Shown here piece by piece: positions 48,783 through 61,510 of a stretch of DNA of 64,000 bases (position 1 is its first letter; the number at the start of each line of letters is the position of its first letter). A program made the position numbers and the translations under genes. Below the pieces are notes generated by a model. That model worked only from the letters and a program-made list of their open reading frames with translations, ran no database searches and was not told where the DNA came from. The DNA lies in the NCBI RefSeq assembly GCF_947179165.1, contig NC_077242.1, forward strand, positions 45,401,097-45,465,096, in the 5' to 3' direction. Source of the DNA: Solanum dulcamara. Its lineage: Eukaryota; Streptophyta; Magnoliopsida; Solanales; Solanaceae.

Positions 48783-49556
48783 TGTCACGACCCAACCCCA
48801 TAGGCCGTGATGGGTGCCCGAACTAGACACATGCATGTACCCCTACCAACTATAAGTAAACCCGTTTCCTATTTGACTCATAGTGTACCAATAGATAAGA
48901 AAACATACAAGCTAACAAGGCTGTCGTAACATATAGGGTCATTCAATAATACACATACACGTGGGCCGACAAGGCTGTCACAACATCGGGAATGCCCCAA
49001 ATCACAAGTCAGATAAGCACAACTGCACATACATACATATACAACTCATATACAACCCATATATATATCCACAGACCTCTAAGAGTAAGAACAGTAACAT
49101 AAGGGGGGATAGGGCCCCCGCCATACTCGTGAACAAAAATATATACATCATGGTTTAGTACCAAAGTCTAGGCTCCAGCACAAAAGAGAACGTCTGGACC
49201 GCTGAGTGGGACTCCTATGCTGGCAGATCTCCAAACTATGTATCTGTACCTGCGGGCATGAACGCATCCCCCCGAAGAAAGGGGGTCAGTAAGACATATG
49301 TATTGATTATGTTAAACATAATATAGCATAACTGGAAGCATATCTGAAATAGAGAAGTAGGGGATAAAATATTATATAAGAAACTTGTACTTTTACCCTA
49401 TGAAACATAAAAATATGCATGCTCAAATTATACAATATAGCTGGCCCTTTCAGGGATTCGGTGAATCATACCTGTAGGACCATCATAGGCCCGGCGCCAT
49501 CACCACCTTATTACATCACATCATCATATATATACATACGTACCCGGCCCTCTAGT
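48783..49556 (-). mobile_element. Truncated 5' LTR, minus strand
   Basis: The 3'-most 774 bp of a long LTR (tgtcacgacccaacccc ...), homologous to 57527-58345. Cut at ccggccctctag by element C. Confidence 0.88.
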
Positions 49557-49889
49557 TGTTACACCCCACACTCTTGAGCTCAGAATATCTCTTAAGCTTC
49601 TTAGAAGTTATGAAGTGAGTTGGATAATCTACTACACTATCACACAACTTTAAGGAAAGAAGAATGTGATACCCCGTGAGAGGGAAGGTTGGAAATAGGG
49701 CTAGGAGAGTCCGGAAGGAGTTGGAGGCCAAGTAACGAGTCATAGGACTCGATTTACCTACGTAAGCTACTAACTTAGATGTTTGGCATACTTAAGCCAC
49801 TTAAGTACATATCAAGCTTACGTAGTAAGAATTACATGGGTTCTTAAAATAAAACAAGATTACAAACCCACAGGGAAGAGGAGAAGATG

Positions 49890-50125
49890 ACATGTGGCAG
49901 CAGGAGGAGGTGCCACGTGGAAGCATGGGAAGGTGCCACGTGGCAGCAGGTGACCCACCTTCTTGGGGTCAAGTAGGTGACCCACCTACTTGGGGGTGAG
50001 CCCACCAAGGACATGTGGCATCCCCTAATTAGCTGCATGGATGTGGTGGCCCAATGGGGGTTGGACACGTGTCACCCTTAGGTGATGACATATGTCACCT
50101 CTTGGGGAAATATATATATACATGT
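49890..50125 (+). promoter_or_regulatory. LTR C promoter with G-boxes
   Basis: ccacgtgg near 49914 and 49937 and gacacgtgtcaccc near 50067 precede aatatatatatacatg near 50108. Confidence 0.55.
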
Positions 50126-52687
50126 ATAATGACTCTTAATTTATTTCTTGTCCAATTTGAGCTGAAATTTGGAGAGAACAAAGGAAAAAAAATGTAGAGA
50201 AGAAAAGGAGGCAACCATGGTTTAGAAGAAACTAAGGTAAGTTTCCAAGTTTCTCTCCGTGAATTACTTACCTACGGTTTTCCTTAATCATGTGGAGATG
50301 TATATATGTATATTAGGATGTCTACGGAACCATTTATTCATCCCTACACTTGGAAAAGATAGAAGAAAGTTGAAGGAAAACCTAGAAAGCCAAAGAAGGA
50401 GGGCTACGGGTTTGGGGCTGCCAAGTTAAGCCTCTGAGTTTTGTTTCGTGAATTAATTATTTAAGATGTACCATGGTTATATAATGGTGTTTGACAACAT
50501 AAAATTCCATTTTTGGGCATCAAGAAAGTGATACAAATAGTCCGCGCAATTTCAGCACGTTTGGAGAAGTTTTGAGTCGCAATTTGGCAATTTTGGCCAA
50601 TTTTGGGTAAGGCAAGGTTTCTTCTTTCAATTTGGAATTTATGGTGTTGTTATGGAGTGTGTTAAACTCCCTATAGGTGCCTGTAAATGTGAAAATATCA
50701 TAGAAATGCTTGACGTTGAAGATAAACTAAATTGGAGTCGCTATAGTTAAATTGTAGTCGAAGCAAGGTGTTGTGCTTGTGGTGTGCTGCTGCAGGTGTG
50801 TGGGGGTGTGTTGCAGGGACTAAAAGTATTCTGAAAGAGGTGTGGGTGCTGCTGGTTTCATCCACACGACCCCTCATTTCGTATAATTAAAGGTTTTTCG
50901 AAATAAATACTAGAAACCCTATTTTGGTATCGTACTTTTCAGCAAGTTGTTTGGAGCTTATGTTGTGTAATGCTGCCATGTTTTATTTGAATATGATCTT
51001 CAGTTTATTATTGTTGGTTGGATGTAGTACTTAGGGATGTAATTGGAAATTCGAATAGGGCATGTTATAGGGGAGGTGACGCCCAATTTCCGGTAATGCT
51101 TTAACTAATTAAAGAACTAGTCGAGGAGATGAACAAGGAAATAGATTCCATGAATACTAAGGTGCAACTTAAGATGCTGGAAAATTAAGAGTGGTTGATA
51201 TTCGTATTACTTCCGTGTTGAATAGGTTCAAAGGACGATGAGGCGAACGGGACAAAGAGTAACTCGTATGAGTTATGTGAAGCTTTCTCTTGGCATATTT
51301 TTGGCATAGGTATGTAAAGCCTATCTTTTCTCTTTTTTTGGCATGTCGTAGATGTACGTAAAAGATGATGTAGTTGCTAAAGTGATTCCACTCCTAATTG
51401 TCCCGTATTTACTTCTGGAGGTTGAACTCCATAGTAGCTAAACTACTTTCATTGAACCAACTATATGTTAAGAAAGTATTGAATGTACAGACTCCTAGTC
51501 TTAAAGACTATAGGATGATAAATGCTTCCGGTTTCATAGGTGGCTAGTATTACTTTAGTACATGCCTAGGACCCCCGAGAGTCTAGTTGATATAGCCCCT
51601 AATGGAACTTATAGGGCACTTGACAAGACTACATTACTACTCGGGTCCTCAGACACTAGCTTAATCTTCTTGTACGGCGAGTCTCCGATAATATTTTGAA
51701 TTGCATATAGTTACTCACTACTCTACTCGCGCATACGGTAACCCTTCTATGAACTTGAGGGTAAACCTACTCATAAATTCCAAGCATAATTCACGGCCCT
51801 CATTTACATCTTAATAAAAGCACTCCTACAGTAATTGGACTAGGGCTTCTCAAGCCTTCCATAAGTTAGAAAGGGATGAGTATGTGAAGCTATCGTTATT
51901 TTGTTTTGGGCATGTCTTAGTCGTAAGTAGGATGTGTATATGAAATATGGGGAAATATCTACTCATAAAGCTCCGAATATTATTCATGACCCCTATCTAC
52001 TTCTTGAATTGAGAGTTCCTATGCTAATTGAGTTAGTGCCTCCCATCGTCTCCTAGATGATGAAAAGTAGAGGGTATGTAAAGCTATGTCCTTCCTCTTG
52101 ACATATCATTGATAGAAGTGCAATGTGTATATATGCGTATGCAAGTTTGGGATAATCCCATGTATGAAACCCCGAGCATACTTCCTGATTCTTATCCACT
52201 TCTAGATACTAGAACTCCCACAATAGTTGAGTTATTGTCTCTCAAACTCCTATAGGATGGGAAGTGAGAAGTATGTAAAGCCTATCCCTTCCTTCTTTCG
52301 ACTTGGCTTAAGGGTAGATGACATATGATACGAGCTCTAATATAATTCTATTTTTTAGCTCTGAATGTGATTCATGTCTCCTACTTACTTTCGGGTGTCA
52401 AACTCTTAAAGTAGTTGAGTACCTTTCCTGAACCGTCTATATGTCGATTAGTAGTGGGATGTAAAGATCTTATTCCTAAAGACTCTGGGATGACAGATGT
52501 CTATGATTTCTTAAGCCGGTTGGCATTACCTTAAACTATGTCTATGATTCTTGAGACTTCATTTAATGTAGCCCTAATGGTACTTAAAGGGCACCCGAGA
52601 TAATTAGCATTTTGATCCATGAACGATAGTTCTGTATGATTACCTTAGTGAGTCTCAAATGATGATTTAACTATGTATGGTTTATTA

Positions 52688-52990
52688 TGACACCGAGCCC
52701 CATAATGGGTTGGGTACGGTATATGAGGATATGATTATGACACCGAGCCCCATAATGGGCTGGGTACGGTATATGAGGATATAATTATGACACCAAGCCC
52801 CATAATGGGCCGTATATGGTATATGATGATATGATTATGACATTGAGCCCCATAATGGGCCGGGTACGATATATGATAATATGATTATGACACCAAGTCC
52901 CATAATAGGTCGAGTACGGTATATGATGATATGATTATGACACCGAGTCCCATAGTAGGCTGGGTACTATGTATATGTATATGATAATGT
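52688..52990 (+). repeat. 50 bp minisatellite, six copies
   Basis: The phrase caccgagccccataatgggc recurs at 52691, 52741, 52791, 52841, 52891 and 52941, an exact 50 bp period with small substitutions. Each copy holds a ccc...ggg pairing potential. Confidence 0.93.
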
Positions 52991-53731
52991 GGTGTGATAT
53001 GGAGATGATGGCACCAGGCCTATAATGGTCCTATAGAGATGATTCACCGAGCCCCTGAAAGGGCCGGCTATATTGTATGATATGAGCATGCATACTTTTG
53101 TAATTCACAGAGTACATATATAGTGGTTTTTTATATGACATATTTACCCCTACTTTCATGTTTCAGATATGCTTTCAGTTATACCAGGTTATACTTTACA
53201 TACTCAGTACATATATCGTACTGACCCCTTTTTCTTGAGGGGTTGCATTTCATGCCCACAGGTACAAATATAGGTTTTGGGAGTCCGTTAGTTTAGGATT
53301 CTATTCAGCTCAGCTGGAAGAGGCTCCATTGTATCGGAGCCTAGTTTTTGCACCGACTGCTGATGTATACAATTGTCTTTGTTTATTCAAGATTACGGTA
53401 GGGGCCTTGTCCCACCATATATTGTCGTTAACATTTTAGAGGTCTATAGACATGTATATGTGGGTTATAGATGTCAGTTTGGTTCAGTTGGGTCTACATG
53501 ATGTATGGTATATGTTATTATGTTATGGCAGCCTTGTCGGCTTGCGTGCCCTTTTATGATATGATACAAATAAAAAAGATTACAGGTTTATGAAAATATT
53601 ATCACCCAATAGGGTTCTATTACATGGTGTTATGTTATTTACAGTTTGACTTGACCACAACTGATAGACATATATGCAGGGGTTCAGTTCGGACCCCAGT
53701 CGCAGCCTATAGGGTTGGGTTGTAACAGAAG

Positions 53732-53745
53732 TGGTATCAGAGCAG
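53732..53745 (+). other. Primer binding site, tRNA-iMet
   Basis: tggtatcagagcag, four bases after the LTR end, identical to the element B site. Confidence 0.95.
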
Positions 53746-54820
53746 TTCGTCGTTGGATTGTTTGCAGACCATGTCTAGTAGAGTCTTGATTATCGATGTG
53801 TTATGTGCCACATCTATAAACAGAAAGCTACAGGACATTTAGTATGTTACCTTTTTTTCCTATCTAATATCGTGCTATAGATTCGAGTCATAGGACAATT
53901 CTTTATACTAACCGTGGATCTTAACAGAAGGACGACATCAACAGAAGGAAGTAATTGGCGAAATAAGAAGTTACGGAGCACGCAGGTAAGTAAAGTAAAG
54001 GCACGAAATATATCTATTGGGTAAGGTATTGACATGTGCTTGTAATGTAAGGGTGAAACCTGAAAGGAAAATAAATAGGAATGTGCAACAGATGCAGTTC
54101 AAAGTTGGATATACGAGGTAAGTCTATTATTTCTATATTATTGTTTATATTGAACGCCTTGTGTGGCTGCGATAAGAGATGATATTGAAAGCCCTGTATG
54201 GTTGTGATATGATATGAATGTATATATGTTGGCACTATGAGGCATGGTTGGTATCTTCTACGTGCAGGTTGTGGGATAGTAAGAAATATAGAGGAAGCTT
54301 TGTCGAAATTTTCCCAAAACAAGAAAAGGGAATAAAACAGAGATTCTTAAGATATCTTGGAAATTGATACCAAGTACCCCTATTATGTTTAACTAAAGCT
54401 TTAAGAGGTACTCTTTAGGTCGTCGATAAGAGGCACCCTTCTTACTCGGGAAATTTTATTTCGGAGAAACAAAAGCTTATCTAAGCAGTGTAGTCTAGAC
54501 CACGGTATCTCTAGCCGTATTTATGCTATAGGAAAGGAAAAAAACTTAGGGTAAAGGGTAAAGTACCGGTTAAAGTCTTCTAAGGAAGCTGAGGAATAGT
54601 ACATGAGGTCCCCACAGCTATTGCCTTGAGGAGAGGGACTGAAAGCACAACTAGTGCCTCGATGTCAGTCTAAGAAAAGATTAGGAACACAGGCGGGTCT
54701 TAGTACCGCCTTTCACCCTCAAAACTGATAAACAGGCTAAGTGTACCACTTAAATACTAGAAGATATGTCGGTAGCTGGTGTTGTTAACTCGAAGTTAGC
54801 TGGGATGATTATCTATCACT
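53746..54820 (+). other. Element C leader and uncoded body
   Basis: The first 550 bp is related to element B 36114-36640, with the ccttgtgtggctgcgat-type phrases. 54300-54820 holds no recognisable domain. Confidence 0.6.
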
Positions 54821-54824
54821 TGGC

Positions 54825-55390
54825 AAGTTGCCTACTATAATAGCTACCACTCTAGTATCCCAATGACCCCATACAAGACTGGTAGGGTAGGACGTGTAAA
54901 TTCTCTGTTGGTTGGGTCGATGTTAGAAAGACTAAGCTAGCAGGCCCAGACATGATTGAGCAAGCTATGGACTAGTAGCCCAGAGTTGGCAGAAATGATA
55001 TACAGATGATCGACTTCGATAGTCAGAGATCAAATTGATGATTAAGTGTTTGTAGCAGGGTCACCCAGGAAGGGAATAATAAGATTCAGAAAGAAAAGAA
55101 AACTTAGCCCAAAATACATTAAACCTTATCAAGTTGCTTGTAAGGTGGACAAAGTTGCCTGTAAGTTAAACTCACCACTTGATTTGGAAACCATACGCCC
55201 AGTATGTCTAATATGGATACTTCACAAATGTACTAGTAATCCACCCAGAGTATGTTCCATGGATGATGTCCATGAAATAGAGTCCGGCGAGGAACAACCT
55301 ATCGCCATCTTAGATCGACAAATTAGAAGGTTGCAAACTAGGAAGTGACTTCAGTCAAGGTATTGTCGCAAAATAAAAACCAGAAAGAGG
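54825..55390 (+). pseudogene. Gypsy integrase C-terminal half
   Basis: YYNSYHSSIPMTPYKT near 54835 (catalytic-core end), then through stops to the open frame 55046-55348: GSPRKGIIRFRKKRKLSPKY, YQVACKVDKVACKLNSP and AILDRQIRRLQ. This is the GPY/F-type integrase C-terminus followed by the ILDRQ linker. Upstream DD residues are absent. Confidence 0.88.
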
Positions 55391-55523
55391 GTGACATAGG
55401 AAGTCAAAAAGGAGATAGAGAGAAGATATCCGTACTTTTTCCCTATGTACAAAGGTAACCTAAACCCCTAAATGGATTTGTGAAACCCTACGAGGTAAGT
55501 TAATATTCAAGGACGAATGTTCT

Positions 55524-55537
55524 AAAGGGGGGAAGGA
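55524..55537 (+). other. Polypurine tract, element C
   Basis: aaaggggggaagga immediately before the 3' LTR. Confidence 0.93.
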
Positions 55538-57526
55538 TGTTACACCCCACACTCTTGAGCTCAGAATGTCTCTTAAGATTCTTAAAAGTTATGAAGTGAG
55601 TCAGATAATCTACTACACTATCACTCAACTTTAAGGAAAGAAGAATGCGATACCCCATGAGAGGGACGATTGGAAATAGGGCTAGGAGAGTCCGGAAGGA
55701 ATTGGAGGCCAAGTAACGAGTCGTAGGACTCGATTTGCCTATGTAAGCTACTAACTTAGAAGTTTGGCATACTTAATCCACTTGAGTACATACCAAGCTT
55801 ACGTAGTAAGGATTACACGGGTTCTTAAAATAAGACGAGATTATGAACCCACGGAGAAGAGGAGAAGATGACACATGGCAACAAGAGGAGGCGCCACGTG
55901 GAAGAATGGGAATGTTCCACATGGAAGCAGGTGACCCACCTGCTTGGGGTCAAGTAGGTGACCCACCTACTTGGGGGTGGGCCCCACCAAGGACACATGG
56001 CATCCCCTAATTGGCTACATGGATGTGGTGGCCCAATGGGGGATGGACACGTGTCATCTTTAGGAGATGACATGTGTCACCTCTTGGGGAAATATATATA
56101 TACATGTATGATGACTCTTAAGTCATTTCTTATCCAATTTGAGCTGAAATTTGGAGAGAACAAAGGAAAAAAAATGTAGAGAAGAAAAGGAGGAAGCCAT
56201 GGTTTAGAGGAAACTAAGGTAAGTTTCCAAGTTTCTCTTCGTGAATTACTTACCTACGGTGTTCCTTAATCACGTGGAGATGTATATATGTATCTTAGGA
56301 TGCCTATGGAACCATGTTTTCAGCCCTACACTTGGAAAAGATAGAAGAAAGTTGAAGGAAAACCTAGAATGCCAAATAAGGAGGGCTACGGGTTTGGGTC
56401 TGCCAAGGTAAGCCTCCGAGTTTTGTTCCATGAATTAATTATCTAAGGTGTCCCACGATTATATTATGGTGTTTTATAATATAAAATTCCATTTCGGGGA
56501 AGCAAGGAACTGATACAAATAGTGCGCGCAATTTCAGCACGTTTGGAGAAGTTCCGAGTCGTAATTTTGCAGTTTTGGCCAATTTCGGGTAAGCAAAAGG
56601 TTTCTCCTTTCAATTTGGACTTTATGGTATTGTTATGGAGTGTGTTACACTCCCTATAGGTATCTGTAAATTTGAAAATACCATAGATATGCTTGACGTT
56701 GAAGACAAACTAAATTGGAGTCGCGATAGTTAAATTGTAGTCGAAGCAAGGTGTTGTGCTAGTGGTGTGCTTCTGAAGGTGTGTGGGGTGTGTTTCAGGG
56801 ACTAAAAGAATTCTAAAAGAGGTGTGGGTGCTTCTGTTTTCAGCCACACGACCCCTCATTTCATATAATTAAAGATTTTGCAAAATAAAGACTAGAAACC
56901 CTATTTTGGTATCGTAATTTTCAGCAAGTTGTTTGGAGCTTATGTTGTATGTTGCCATGTTTTATTTGTATATGTGCTGCAGGTTATTCTTGTTGTTTGG
57001 CTATAGTACTTAGGGATTTAATTGGAAATTCGGATAGGGCATGTTATAGGGGAGGGGCTGCCCAATTTCCGGTAACGCTTTAACTAATTAAAGAACTAGT
57101 CGAGGAGACGAACAAGGAAATAGATTCCGTGAATACTAAGGTGCAACTTAAGATGATGGAAAGTCAAGAGTAGTTTATATTCGTATTTATTTCGTGTGAA
57201 TAGGTTCAAAGGACGATGAGGAGAACGTGACAAAGAGTAACTCGTACGAGGTATGTGAAGCTTTCTCTTGGCATGTTTTTGGCATAGGTATGTAAAGCCT
57301 ATCTTTTCTCTCTTTTTGGCATGTCGTACATGTAAGTAAAAGATGATGCATTTGATAGGATGATAAATGATTACGGTTTCATAGGTGGCTAGTATTACTT
57401 TAGTACATGCCTAGGACCCCCGAGATTCTGGTTGATATAGCCCCTAATGGCTCTTAGAGGGCACTTGACAACACTACATTACTACTCGGGTCCTCAGACA
57501 ATAGCTTAATCTTCTTGTACGGCGAG
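55538..57526 (+). mobile_element. Element C 3' LTR, truncated
   Basis: Matches the first part of 49557-53727, with a gap near 57345. It stops at cttgtacggcgag, where element D begins. Confidence 0.9.
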
Positions 57527-60500
57527 TGTCATGACCCAACCCCGTAGGCTGCGATTGGGGTCCGACCTGGTCCCCCTGTACATATATCTATCAGCTGTGG
57601 TCACATTGAACTGTAAATAAGATGATATCATATAACAGAGCCCTACTGGGCAATAATATGTACATATACCTATAGCCCTTTTCGTTCGTATCACAACATG
57701 ATAGGGCACGCAAGACGAAAAGGCTGACATAACATAATCACATATATCATATATCAGGTAGACCCAGCTGAATTAAACTAACATACACAACCCACACATA
57801 CATTATATCTACAGACCTCTAAAAATATTAACGACAACATATGGTGGGACAGGGCCCCCGCCGTACCCCTGAATAGACACAATAATTTTACATATCCATG
57901 GTCTGTATAAATAACTAGGCTTCAATACAATGGAGCCTCTTTCAACTAATCTGAATGGAATCCTAAGCTGATGGACTCCCAAAACCTGTACCTGTACTTG
58001 CGGGTATGAAACGCAGCCCCCCGGAGAAAGGAGGTCAGTATGATATATGTACTATGTAAAATATAACATAATACAACTGGAGGTATATCCAAAATAGAGA
58101 GTTAGGAGAATAATCTATCAAATCGGAAACATATTCCTGTACTCTGTGAATCATAAAAACATGCATGCTTAAATTTTCAATATAGCCGGACCTGTCAGGG
58201 GTCTGGTGAATTATATATATGTAGTATCAATATCATACCCCATTCCATCGTCACCTTATTACAACACATCATCATAGTATCAGTATCAGGCCCCAAGCCA
58301 TCGTCACCTTATTACAACACATCATATATATACATGCGGATGCCGGCCCTCTAGCGAGGGACTCGGTGAACAATACAGTAAATTGCACGAATCTGATAAC
58401 CAGCCCCGGGACTCGAAGAAGAAGTGTTACAGTATACATGAGTTGTAGTGAGAAACAAAACACAGTTTAAATCATTATTTGAGACTCAATGAAGTCATCA
58501 AGTGAACCATCACCTGGGGATCAGGGCAAAAGGTATCTGACATATACTCTTTAACTGTCACTAAGGACTATGTAGAAAGGAGTTTTTGGAAATCTTAGAC
58601 ATATTCCAACATGAAATATCTTATAGCAGTCCGAGCATTGGTTATGTCAGAGCCTTTCTTTTTTTACAAAGAAGAGCTCAGTCGAATCAATTATTATACA
58701 GTCATATAGAAGACTCGAAGATAGCAGCTTACTACTTTAAAGTTTAATATTCAAAAGTGAGTGAGGGTCCTGAAGTCATTTTCAGAACCTGGGAATAGAA
58801 TTACCCCCAAAGCTCATATCATATCCTACTTACATCTAAGACATGCCAAAAGAGAAAAGATAGGCTTTACATACCTATACCAAAAACATACCAAGAGAAG
58901 CTTCACATACCTTGTCTAAATTATTCCTTATCCTGTTTGGCTCGCCATACTTTGAACCTATTCAACATGAAAGTAATATGAATATCAACCCCTTTTAACT
59001 TTCCAGCATCCTAGGTTACACCTTAGTATTAATGGAATTTATTTCCTTAGTCGTTTCCCCGACTAGTTTTGTTATTTGCTAAGGCGTCGCCAAAAATTGG
59101 GCAGAACCTCCCCTATAATGTGCCCTATACAAATTTCCAATTAGGTCCCTAAGACCTACAGCCAACCCAAAACAACAACCTGCATCAATTCACAACAACA
59201 GTATACAACATAAACTCCAAACGACTTATTCAAAAGTACGATATCACAGTAGGACGTCTAGCCTTTATTTTGTAACGCCTTTAATTATATGCAACGGGGG
59301 GTCATGTGGCTTCAACCAGCAGAACCATAACCCAAATTAGAACACATTTTGTCACTGCAACAACATATCACACCCCTGCAGCAGAAACTCACAAGAACAA
59401 CGCCTTACTTCGACGACAATTCGACTATAACGACTACAATTTGGATTGTTTTCAACGCCAAGCATTTCTATACTATTTTCATGTTTCCACCAACATAAAA
59501 GGTGTATAATACACTCCATAAAAATACCATAAAGTCCAAATTTAAAGGATAAGCCTTACCTTACCCGAAATTGGGCAAAATGGCCAAATTGCAACTCGGA
59601 ACATCTCTTGATGTGCTGAAAATTGGTGGGGCTGTTTGCTTCACTTCCTTGATGACCCAAACAGTAAATTTATGTTACTAACACCCTAAATGCATCGTAG
59701 TATACCTTAGATAATTAATTTATGGAGCGAAGCTCGGAGGCGTACCTTGGCAACCCCTAGGCCGTAGCCCTCCTCTCATCTTTCTCTCATGTTTCTGCCC
59801 AACTTTTCTAAGTGTAAAGATGAATAAATGACTTAGTAGTCATCATAATATACATATATGTACCTACATGTGAATGAGGAACACCTTAGATAATTAATTC
59901 ACAGAGAAAAACTTGGAAACTTACCTTATTTTCTCCAAGCAAGCTCATGGGTGCTCCCTTCCTCTCCTCACATTTTTCCTCACCTATGTTGCTGAAATTT
60001 TGGATGAGGATTTATTTAATAGTCATCATAATATATACATGTATACCCCTTTAGAAGGTGCCACGTGGCAGCCTCCCTAGGGTGAAACATGGCAGCCTAT
60101 GCGGCCAATCATATGCTGCCATGTGGCAGTGGGGTCCACCCCCCCAAGAAGGAAGGTGAGTCACCTACTTGGTTGATGTGCTTGCTTGTCACCTACTTGG
60201 TTGAGGTGCTTGCTTGTCACCTGCTTGCTTCACTTTTGTAAGTTCGAAAACTAGTTTTTGCTCTCTCTCGTAGGTTCGTAATCTTGTCTTATTTTAAGAG
60301 CCTATATAACCCATGCTACACAAGCTTGGTACATAATCCAATAGCTTAAGTATGTAAGACCTCCAAGTTAGTAGATTACGTAGGTAAATTGAGTCCTACG
60401 ACTCATTACTTGTCCTCTAATTCCTTCTGAATTCTTATAATTCCACTTCCAACCTTCTCTACTATAGGGTATCACATCATCCCCTCCTTGGAGTCATTTG

Positions 60501-60585
60501 ATAGTGTCGTAGCATATCCATCTCATATGATAATGTCTATAGAACTTATGAGACATTCCGAGTTTTAAAAGTGTGGGGTGTAACA
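57527..60585 (-). mobile_element. Element D 3' LTR, 3.06 kb
   Basis: tgtcatgacccaacccc to ggggtgtaaca in window orientation. Includes a 53 bp local duplication around 58245-58325 (ccatcgtcaccttattacaa twice). Left flank gcgag. Confidence 0.92.
60050..60240 (-). promoter_or_regulatory. LTR D promoter region
   Basis: Window text gtgccacgtggcagcc near 60058 and tatatacatgtatac near 60031 give, on the minus strand, a G-box followed by a TATA-like motif. Confidence 0.5.
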
Positions 60586-60599
60586 TCATTCCCCCCTTT
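60586..60599 (-). other. Polypurine tract, element D
   Basis: Minus strand aaaggggggaatga, one or two changes from the tract in B and C. Confidence 0.9.
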
Positions 60600-60833
60600 A
60601 GAACATTCATCCCTGAATATTAGACAAAACTTCTCTTAGCACCTTGTACAAAATTTCCCTAACACATACTTCCATACAAGTACTTAATATACGTGTTTAT
60701 AGAGTTGGGGTTACCTGCAGACATCGGTTATAGGTGCGAATACTTGTGTTTCATGTTCTCTTCAGTTTCCCCGGTCATCCTCTTTCTGGTTTTGTTTTTT
60801 CCACCATATCTTGATGGAAGGCACATCTTTAGT

Positions 60834-61103
60834 CTACAATCTTCCAATTTGCCGATATAAGATGGCGATAGGTTTTTCCTCACAAGCTTCTATCTCCTGG
60901 ATTTCATCTTTGAAATATACCCTGGGTAACTCGTCAGTATCTTTGCGAAGCATTCCTATTTGATGGGCTAGGCGTATAGTTTCCAACTGAGGTGGTAAGC
61001 TCAACTTACCCGCCATGTTGCCCACTTTATGAATAACTTGATACAGTCTAATATATTTTGGGTTAAGTTCCCTTTTCTGGGTGACTCCTTTATGAACATC
61101 CAA
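60834..61103 (-). pseudogene. Gypsy integrase C-terminus, element D
   Basis: Minus-strand frame with KGVTQKRELNPKYIRLYQV, GKLSLPPQLETIRLAHQIG and PIAILYRQIGRL. Homologous to 55046-55348 in C. The KLxPxYxGPY signature is altered to ELNPKYIRLY. Confidence 0.87.
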
Positions 61104-61369
61104 TCATCAATTTGAACTCTGAATGTCAACGTTGATTATCTGTATATCATTTCTGTTGATTCTGGGTTGTTATTCAATAGTTTACGTAATCCTGTTTAGC
61201 CTACCAGCTTAGTCTTTTCCCCAACAGGGGGACTTATATGCTCTGCCTTACAATATCTTGTAGGGGGTTATCTAGATACTGGAATAGTAGCCCTTCTCGT
61301 TAAGTGGGGGACGATCGTCTCAGTTACTCTTAAAGCCAACCATATTAGTATGCACTATATCTTCTAACG

Positions 61370-61510
61370 TCTGCCAGTATGCTCAATCTGTTCAGCAGTT
61401 CGAGGGAAAATGCGGTACGAAGACCTGTCTGTACTCCCAATCTCTTCTTGGACTGATCTCTAAATGTTAATCATAATTAAAGTCCCTCTATCTGAGATAT
61501 TAACTGGGAA
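61370..61510 (-). pseudogene. Gypsy integrase core fragment, element D
   Basis: Minus-strand text gives ISDRG, SVQEEIGS and a degraded HPxTAEQIEHT stretch, corresponding to the SDRGxxF...HPQTDGQ motif region of gypsy integrase. Confidence 0.65.

Larger units (their letters stand above)
46912..49556 (-). mobile_element. Minus-strand gypsy element, gag-protease and LTR piece
   Basis: From right to left: LTR fragment, tRNA-iMet primer site, gag, knuckle, protease. It is cut at 46911 by the plus-strand LTR and at 49556 by element C. RT and integrase are missing. Confidence 0.85.
49557..53727 (+). mobile_element. Element C 5' LTR, 4.17 kb
   Basis: tgttacaccccacactc to gggttgggttgtaaca. Longer than its relatives, largely through additional related segments between 51740 and 52680 and the 50 bp minisatellite. 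Confidence 0.9.
49557..57526 (+). mobile_element. Element C: short-bodied gypsy element
   Basis: 5' LTR of 4.17 kb, tRNA-iMet primer site, only 1.81 kb of body, polypurine tract and a 3' LTR truncated by element D. The body has only an integrase C-terminal half. Non-autonomous, older than B judging by divergence between its LTRs. Confidence 0.88.

Noticed and set aside
52688..52990. CRISPR-like array
   Set aside because: The whole 50 bp unit repeats; there are no unique spacers, and the context is a plant LTR.
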